A stretch of DNA of 42,109 nucleotides from Pseudomonadales bacterium (GTDB lineage: Bacteria; Pseudomonadota; Gammaproteobacteria; Pseudomonadales; Azotimanducaceae), in contig JADHNI010000030.1 in the NCBI GenBank assembly GCA_016779585.1, positions 1-42,109 of the forward strand. The letters are read 5' to 3'. The notes below the pieces were generated by a model. It made no database searches. It was not told the DNA's origin and saw nothing but the letters and a program-made list of their open reading frames with translations. Positions 38,119 to 42,109 of this stretch are shown here, in pieces. Position 1 is the stretch's first letter, and each line of letters begins with the position of its first letter. The position numbers were made by a program, and so were the translations under genes.

Positions 38119-39450
38119 CTGATCCAGGATATCCGGCATCTCTCTTTTTGCCGCGGCAAATTGTTGTGCAGCCATCATGGCGCCAAGAGTATAGGTTGGG
38201 AAATAACCGAAAAGACCAGCGTGCCAGTGCACATCCTGCAGGCAACCGTCCTTGTAATCACCACGGGTGTCACGCTTCAGGTAAGTCATCATTTTTTCAT
38301 CCCAGAGGTCCGGAATGTGCGTGACTTCAACCTCTCCCTCTATTAACGCCTTCTCAATTTCGTAGCGCAGGATGACATGCAGCGGATAGGTCACCTCGTC
38401 CGCATCCACTCGGATCAGGCCTCGCTCCACGCGTACGTAAAGGTGATGCAGGTTTTCCGCTGACCACGCTGGATCACTGCCAGAGGCACCAAAGACTTCA
38501 CGTATGACAGGCGCGAGGAAACTGATGAATTCTTTTGATCGACCAGCCTGCATTTCCATCATGAGCGACTGGCTTTCATGCACCCCCATACTCCGTGCCA
38601 CACCTACCGGTTGGCCGTCCCAGCCTTCAGGCCTGCCCTGCTCGTACATGGCGTGGCCGGTTTCATGGATGACTGCCATCAGCGATTCAAAGAAATTGTC
38701 AGTGGTGTAACGAGTTGTGATCCGGACGTCTTCTTTTACGCCACCACAAAAAGGGTGGTGTGAAACATCGAGGCGACCGTGTTCAAAATCGAAACCGAGC
38801 ACCTGCATGACTTTCAACCCAAGGTCACGCTGCCTGTCCACAGGAAAGTGATCACCCGGGGAATACGTTTCGCGACAGGCCTGCTCTGCAATCACCTGTT
38901 CCGCAAATTCCGGCAGGAAAGTCTTGAGACCTGCGAACAATTCATCGACTTTCGCAGAGCGCATGCCTGGCTCAAAAGTTTCGAGCAAGGAATCGTATTT
39001 GCCGAGCCCTGTCTTCTCGCTCCTGACTGTGGCACTTTCACGCGCCCAGGCAACCACGTCTTCCAGCAGCGGCTTGATCCTGTTCCAGTCATTGTCTTCA
39101 CGCGCAGAACGCCACGCCTGTTCACACTTGGAAGCAGCCAGTGAACTTTCCCTGACCAGCGCTGAAGGCAGGCAGGTGGCGCTTTCATATTCGCGCCGGA
39201 TTTCCCGCAGGTTGGCCTGCTGCCACTCGTCAAGTTCAAGGTTGGAACAGGTATCCAGCCAATCACCGATTTCACTGGAAACCGTCAACTCATGGATCAT
39301 CACTCCGAGGGTAGCGAGCGCCTTTCCCCTGGCCTCCCCACCCCCGGAAGGCATCATGGCTGCCTCATCCCAACTGGTAATGGCATAGACGTGTTGCAGG
39401 TCACCGATCTTGCAGAAATGATCGGTAAGCTCTTCGTAGGCGTTCTTCAT
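37954..39450 (-). CDS. Carboxypeptidase Taq (M32 family) metallopeptidase
   Basis: A 498-residue M32 carboxypeptidase that removes C-terminal residues. VIHETGHAMYEQG (His262-Glu-Thr-Gly-His266) is the HExxH zinc site; HPFCGGVKEDVRITTRY (231-248) and HESQSLMMEM (291-300) are the family's signature segments. The C-terminus (LNEQFFVEHLKARYLPG) is normal, so this stop is trusted over that of the overlapping plus-strand gene. ATG 39450 has AAGGA 6 bases upstream; the frame is open to 39504 but that tail is unlike the family. Cytoplasmic. It is divergent from the carboxyltransferase gene (120 bases). Confidence 0.94.
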   Translation of the reverse strand: MKNAYEELTDHFCKIGDLQHVYAITSWDEAAMMPSGGGEARGKALATLGVMIHELTVSSEIGDWLDTCSNLELDEWQQANLREIRREYESATCLPSALVRESSLAASKCEQAWRSAREDNDWNRIKPLLEDVVAWARESATVRSEKTGLGKYDSLLETFEPGMRSAKVDELFAGLKTFLPEFAEQVIAEQACRETYSPGDHFPVDRQRDLGLKVMQVLGFDFEHGRLDVSHHPFCGGVKEDVRITTRYTTDNFFESLMAVIHETGHAMYEQGRPEGWDGQPVGVARSMGVHESQSLMMEMQAGRSKEFISFLAPVIREVFGASGSDPAWSAENLHHLYVRVERGLIRVDADEVTYPLHVILRYEIEKALIEGEVEVTHIPDLWDEKMMTYLKRDTRGDYKDGCLQDVHWHAGLFGYFPTYTLGAMMAAQQFAAAKREMPDILDQLSQGNVGDLLGWVRKNIHQRASLYTVSDLMTKATGEDLNEQFFVEHLKARYLPG

Positions 39451-39518
39451 GTTGGTCCTTGTTTGCTGAGGGCATGGTCGGCATGGTTTGTTGTTCGCAC
39501 TCATGCCGGGGCAGCAGT

Positions 39519-39554
39519 GTATCGAAATTGCTATGATCGGATAAGTATCGAAAT
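39519..39554. repeat. Direct repeat GTATCGAAAT around a predicted promoter
   Basis: GTATCGAAAT is found at 39519-39528 and 39545-39554, 26 bases apart, in the gap between the M32 peptidase and carboxyltransferase genes. One copy lies just upstream of the predicted -10 element and the other at the predicted transcription start, so binding there could control the carboxyltransferase gene. Confidence 0.5.
39529..39537 (+). promoter_or_regulatory. Predicted extended -10 promoter for the carboxyltransferase gene
   Basis: TGCTATGAT (39529-39537) is an extended -10 element (TG-N-TATGAT). No good -35 lies 17 bases upstream, which extended -10 promoters can do without. Transcription would begin near 39544, leaving a leader of about 27 bases. 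Confidence 0.4.
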
Positions 39555-39570
39555 GCCAGTGTGTTGAATC

Positions 39571-41121
39571 ATGTCGTGGGAAAAAGAATTATCAGAACTG
39601 AAAACCCGTTCAGAATTAAGCGAGCGGATGGGCGGCGACGAAAAGGTAGCCCGACAACACGAGTTCGGAAAGCTCACGATCCGCGAGCGCATAACTGCGA
39701 TTACCGATAGCGAGAGCTTCCACGAAATCGGCAAGCTCGCCGGGGTTGGTGAGTATGACGAAAATGGTGACCTGAAAGACTTCACGCCCTCGAACTTTGT
39801 CTTCGGGACGGCAGAGATCAACGGCCGGCCCGTGATTGCGTCCGGTGATGATTTTACTGTGCGCGGCGGCTCGGCAGATGCCTCGATCGGCGCAAAGCGC
39901 CTGCAGGCTGAGGGTCTGGCCCTGGAACTGAAACTCCCGCATATCAGGCTGGTAGATGGGATGGGAGGCGGGGGTTCCGTCAAAACCATTGAAACAGCCG
40001 GTCGAACCTATATTCCCAAAGTCGCCGGATGGGACATGATCGTTAAGCACCTGTCAGTCGCCCCATCCGTTTCCCTGGCTCTCGGCAGTGTCGCGGGAAT
40101 CGGCGCAGCACGCGTGGCAACCTCGCACTATTCGGTGATTGTCAAAGACACCGCGCAAATGATGATCGCGGGTCCTGCACTGGTGGACTGGGCAAGTCTT
40201 GGGGATGTCAGCAAGGAGGAACTCGGATCCAGCAAAATCCATACACGAAACGGCGCAATCGATGATGAGGCCGTGTCAGAAGAAGAAGCCTTCGAGATGG
40301 CAAAGAAGTTCCTGTCCTACCTGCCGGAGAACGTAGACCAGGTTCCAAACCGTATTGCCAGCGATGACCCCGTCACGCGCCGCGAAGAATTCCTGGCTGA
40401 CATTATTCCTAACGACCCGAGAAAGGTGTACAAGATGCGTCCTGTTATTGAAGCCGTGTGCGACAAGGGTTCCTTTTTCGAGATGGGCCGCAAATGGGGC
40501 AAGTCCGTCATTACCGGTCTCGCCCGTCTCGATGGCGTGCCCGTCGCCGTGTTTGCTGAGGACCCAATGATTTATGGCGGCGCCTGGACAGCAGATTCCT
40601 GCCGCAAGCTGATACGACACTGCGATCTCGCCTCAACATTTCATCTTCCCCTGGTACATCTCGTTGACTGCCCGGGTTTTCTTATCGGGAAACAGTCAGA
40701 AGAGACCTCCACCATCCGGTTCGGCTCCCAGGCTCTGGCGACGTTGGGCCAGGCAACCGTACCCTTTTGCAGCGTGGTTGTCAGAAAAGCTTTTGGTGTT
40801 GCGGGTGCAGCTAATACAAAACCGGGCAGTGAACACTTCAGGTTTTCATGGCCTTCCGGTGACTGGGGATCACTACCCATCGAGGGCGGCATCGAAGTTG
40901 CCTATAAAGCGGAACTGGCTGAGGTTGAGGACTACGATAGTCACCTGGCAATGATCAAGGATCGTCTGAACAAGCTACGCTCTCCCTTTCGGTCCGCCGA
41001 GTATTTTGAAATTGAGGAGATCATCGACCCGCGCGATACCCGCGAAAATCTTTGCCGATGGGCCCGACTTGCACACCGCGCGCTGAGACCCGGTTACTCA
41101 CATTTCACTTACCGACCGTAG
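39571..41121 (+). CDS. Acyl-CoA carboxylase, carboxyltransferase (beta) subunit
   Basis: A 516-residue biotin-dependent carboxyltransferase of the propionyl/methylcrotonyl-CoA carboxylase type. GKLTIRERI begins the N-half. ASGDDFTVRGGSADASIGAKR and the glycine-rich VDGMGGGGSVKT contribute to the acyl-CoA site, and the C-half has DCPGFLIGKQSEE with VVVRKAFGVAGAAN for the biotin/oxyanion region. It transfers carboxyl from biotin to an acyl-CoA. The biotin carboxylase/carrier partner is not adjacent in the window. ATG 39571 is fixed by the family N-terminus; no strong ribosome-binding site is seen. The substrate (propionyl-, methylcrotonyl- or another acyl-CoA) is not decidable by reading. Confidence 0.92.
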   Translation: MSWEKELSELKTRSELSERMGGDEKVARQHEFGKLTIRERITAITDSESFHEIGKLAGVGEYDENGDLKDFTPSNFVFGTAEINGRPVIASGDDFTVRGGSADASIGAKRLQAEGLALELKLPHIRLVDGMGGGGSVKTIETAGRTYIPKVAGWDMIVKHLSVAPSVSLALGSVAGIGAARVATSHYSVIVKDTAQMMIAGPALVDWASLGDVSKEELGSSKIHTRNGAIDDEAVSEEEAFEMAKKFLSYLPENVDQVPNRIASDDPVTRREEFLADIIPNDPRKVYKMRPVIEAVCDKGSFFEMGRKWGKSVITGLARLDGVPVAVFAEDPMIYGGAWTADSCRKLIRHCDLASTFHLPLVHLVDCPGFLIGKQSEETSTIRFGSQALATLGQATVPFCSVVVRKAFGVAGAANTKPGSEHFRFSWPSGDWGSLPIEGGIEVAYKAELAEVEDYDSHLAMIKDRLNKLRSPFRSAEYFEIEEIIDPRDTRENLCRWARLAHRALRPGYSHFTYRP

Positions 41122-41179
41122 GGTGAAATCACAGGACTCAATGCATAAACTAAACTGAAAACAATTGGACCCATCCAGT

Positions 41180-41491
41180 ATGTTCAGACTGTTTGCATTT
41201 TTTTCGCTCATTGCCTGCTACTTTCCTGCCTTTGCAGATGAATATGTCTGCACCTCCAACGACCTGGTAAGAAGTATCAGCGTTGAGTATGAGCACCAGG
41301 GGTGGAAAGTCCCCTGCAAGGTGCGCTACCACAAACCCGCCGAGGATGGTGCCACTGAGTATCCCTGGAGCGCCGCCGCCACCCCGGGCTACTGCGAAGA
41401 GAAAGCCGCCTTCCTCGCCGGGAAACTCGAGAACTGGGGATGGCAGTGCGAGCGTTACCTGGACACCAGCAACGAAGGAAAGCGTGACTGA
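41180..41491 (+). CDS. Small secreted four-cysteine protein
   Basis: A 103-residue protein with a signal peptide (MFRLFAFFSLIACYFPAFA, probably cut after residue 19) and a mature part of about 84 residues with four cysteines (24, 46, 72, 90), likely two disulfides in the periplasm. Tryptophan- and tyrosine-rich (WKVPCKVRYH, GKLENWGWQC). I do not recognise a function. ATG 41180 was chosen because it opens the signal peptide; a TTG at 41165 is in frame. It ends 4 bases from the convergent acyl-CoA dehydrogenase gene. Confidence 0.8.
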   Translation: MFRLFAFFSLIACYFPAFADEYVCTSNDLVRSISVEYEHQGWKVPCKVRYHKPAEDGATEYPWSAAATPGYCEEKAAFLAGKLENWGWQCERYLDTSNEGKRD

Positions 41492-41495
41492 ACCC

Positions 41496-42109
41496 TCAGA
41501 CAGTCCCTTTGCCCAGCTCCAGGCGCCCCTTTGCAACATTCAACCTCAGCAGGTCGCTGGCACCTTCAACAAATCGGAGCGCCCTCACCTGGCGATACAG
41601 TCGGGCAAGAGGATGACCATCCACCAGTGCCTGGCCGCCAAACAGCTGCACGCCCATATCAACAACCTCTCCCGCGGTTTCTGAAGTGAAAACCTTGGTC
41701 ATGGCAGTTTCGTTAACTGAGTTTTCCCCGCTGTCCACCAGGCGGGCGGTTCGATAAAGCGCACTTCTCGCAACAAAAGTCTTCATACGCATGTCTGCGT
41801 AACGCAGCCGAACACCTTCCCTGTCCCCGAGTGGCGAGCCACTTCGATGGGGCGCCTTCAGATGTTCTTCAATATAATCCAGCACCCACATGCACATACC
41901 CGTGGCCTGCGCAGAAACCATCATTCGCACATTGCCGATGTTCGTAAGCGCCCTCGGGAGACCTTCACCGAGTTTTCCGATGACGCTGTCGGCAGGGACT
42001 TGCACGTCCGTGAATCTCATCGCCACGTGACTGCCACCATCCAGCGAAGAAAACTCCCGTTCGATAGACAAACCCTCCGCCTCTCGGTCGATCACTACCA
42101 TCGCGGTCC
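41496..42109 (-). CDS. Acyl-CoA dehydrogenase, C-terminal part (cut by window edge)
   Basis: The C-terminal 204 or so residues of an acyl-CoA dehydrogenase; the reading frame continues past the window. Present are part of the middle beta domain (REFSSLDGGSHVAMRFTDVQVPADSVIG) and the helical C-domain (IGNVRMMVSAQATGMCMWVLDYIEEHLKAP, then VQLFGGQALVDGHPLARLYRQVRALRFVEGASDLLRLNVAK). The glutamate of VEGASDLLRL is at the usual catalytic-base position. It oxidises an acyl-CoA with FAD, and may act with the kinase, crotonase and carboxyltransferase genes of the window, though no direct linkage is visible. Confidence 0.92.
   Translation of the reverse strand, partial: TAMVVIDREAEGLSIEREFSSLDGGSHVAMRFTDVQVPADSVIGKLGEGLPRALTNIGNVRMMVSAQATGMCMWVLDYIEEHLKAPHRSGSPLGDREGVRLRYADMRMKTFVARSALYRTARLVDSGENSVNETAMTKVFTSETAGEVVDMGVQLFGGQALVDGHPLARLYRQVRALRFVEGASDLLRLNVAKGRLELGKGTV

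Noticed and set aside
1-42109. CRISPR arrays, tRNA/rRNA genes, prophage or toxin-antitoxin modules
   Set aside because: I looked for regularly spaced repeats, tRNA-like cloverleaf cores, phage structural genes and small paired toxin genes and saw none; a tRNAscan or covariance-model run would be decisive.

Overview
The window reads as a chromosomal segment of an aerobic, metabolically versatile proteobacterium. I infer an uncultured, probably marine gammaproteobacterium from the DUF3014 protein, the carboxypeptidase Taq, the fused 2-oxoacid:ferredoxin oxidoreductase, the OxyR with its two cysteines, and the many CoA-ester enzymes. This rests on recalled gene content and was not tested with a phylogeny. 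Genes are packed tightly, with frequent 1-4 base stop/start overlaps and convergent neighbours that share stop codons. I found no tRNA, rRNA or CRISPR array, and no gene-free stretch longer than 300 bases. The only mobile DNA is the end of an IS3-family element at the left edge.

Layout. 1-138: left end of an IS3-family element with the start of its OrfA. 370-3181 (minus): DUF3014 membrane protein, CaiB-type CoA-transferase and crotonase, overlapping. 3322-4973 (minus): mtnA and a class II aldolase, probably for methylthioribose-phosphate salvage. 5094-6934 (plus): a crotonase, then a membrane protein broken by a short deletion/frameshift. 6931-12706 (minus): leuC-leuD-cimA (citramalate route to isoleucine and/or leucine), galT, and a luciferase-like oxidoreductase. 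12826-17702: a divergent AmmeMemoRadiSam locus, with the radical SAM gene followed by a 769-residue protein carrying a degenerate class III cyclase domain on one strand, and a MEMO-AMMECR1 fusion on the other. 17699-25478: single metabolic genes (GNAT, aldehyde dehydrogenase, YjbQ, crotonase, esterase, HAD phosphatase, ChaC, SDR, GST-like protein, AhpD-like protein). 25487-30452 (minus): korA-korB, Nudix hydrolase, Bcp peroxiredoxin and an aminoglycoside-phosphotransferase-like kinase, preceded by a leader with two hairpin/T-run terminators. 30637-32219 (minus): a trypsin-fold protein lacking catalytic residues, overlapping an FHA-domain gene. 32310-34804: an acetolactate-synthase-like enzyme divergent from an OxyR-type regulator. 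34814-38118: phytanoyl-CoA-dioxygenase-like enzyme, TrmB-like regulator, CBS-domain protein and a repeat-motif protein. 37954-42109: M32 carboxypeptidase, acyl-CoA carboxylase carboxyltransferase subunit, a small secreted cysteine protein and an acyl-CoA dehydrogenase cut by the window edge.

How the genes fit together. Much of the window handles acyl-CoA esters: three crotonases, a CoA-transferase, a carboxyltransferase, an acyl-CoA dehydrogenase, an APH-like kinase of the acyl-CoA-dehydrogenase-associated type, and SDR and ALDH enzymes. That suggests growth on fatty, branched or alicyclic acids. Branched-chain amino-acid synthesis and peroxide defence (Bcp, OxyR) sit beside it. The loci most likely to hold undescribed biology are the AmmeMemoRadiSam/cyclase-like divergon, the pseudoprotease-FHA pair, and the TrmB/CBS/repeat-protein cluster.
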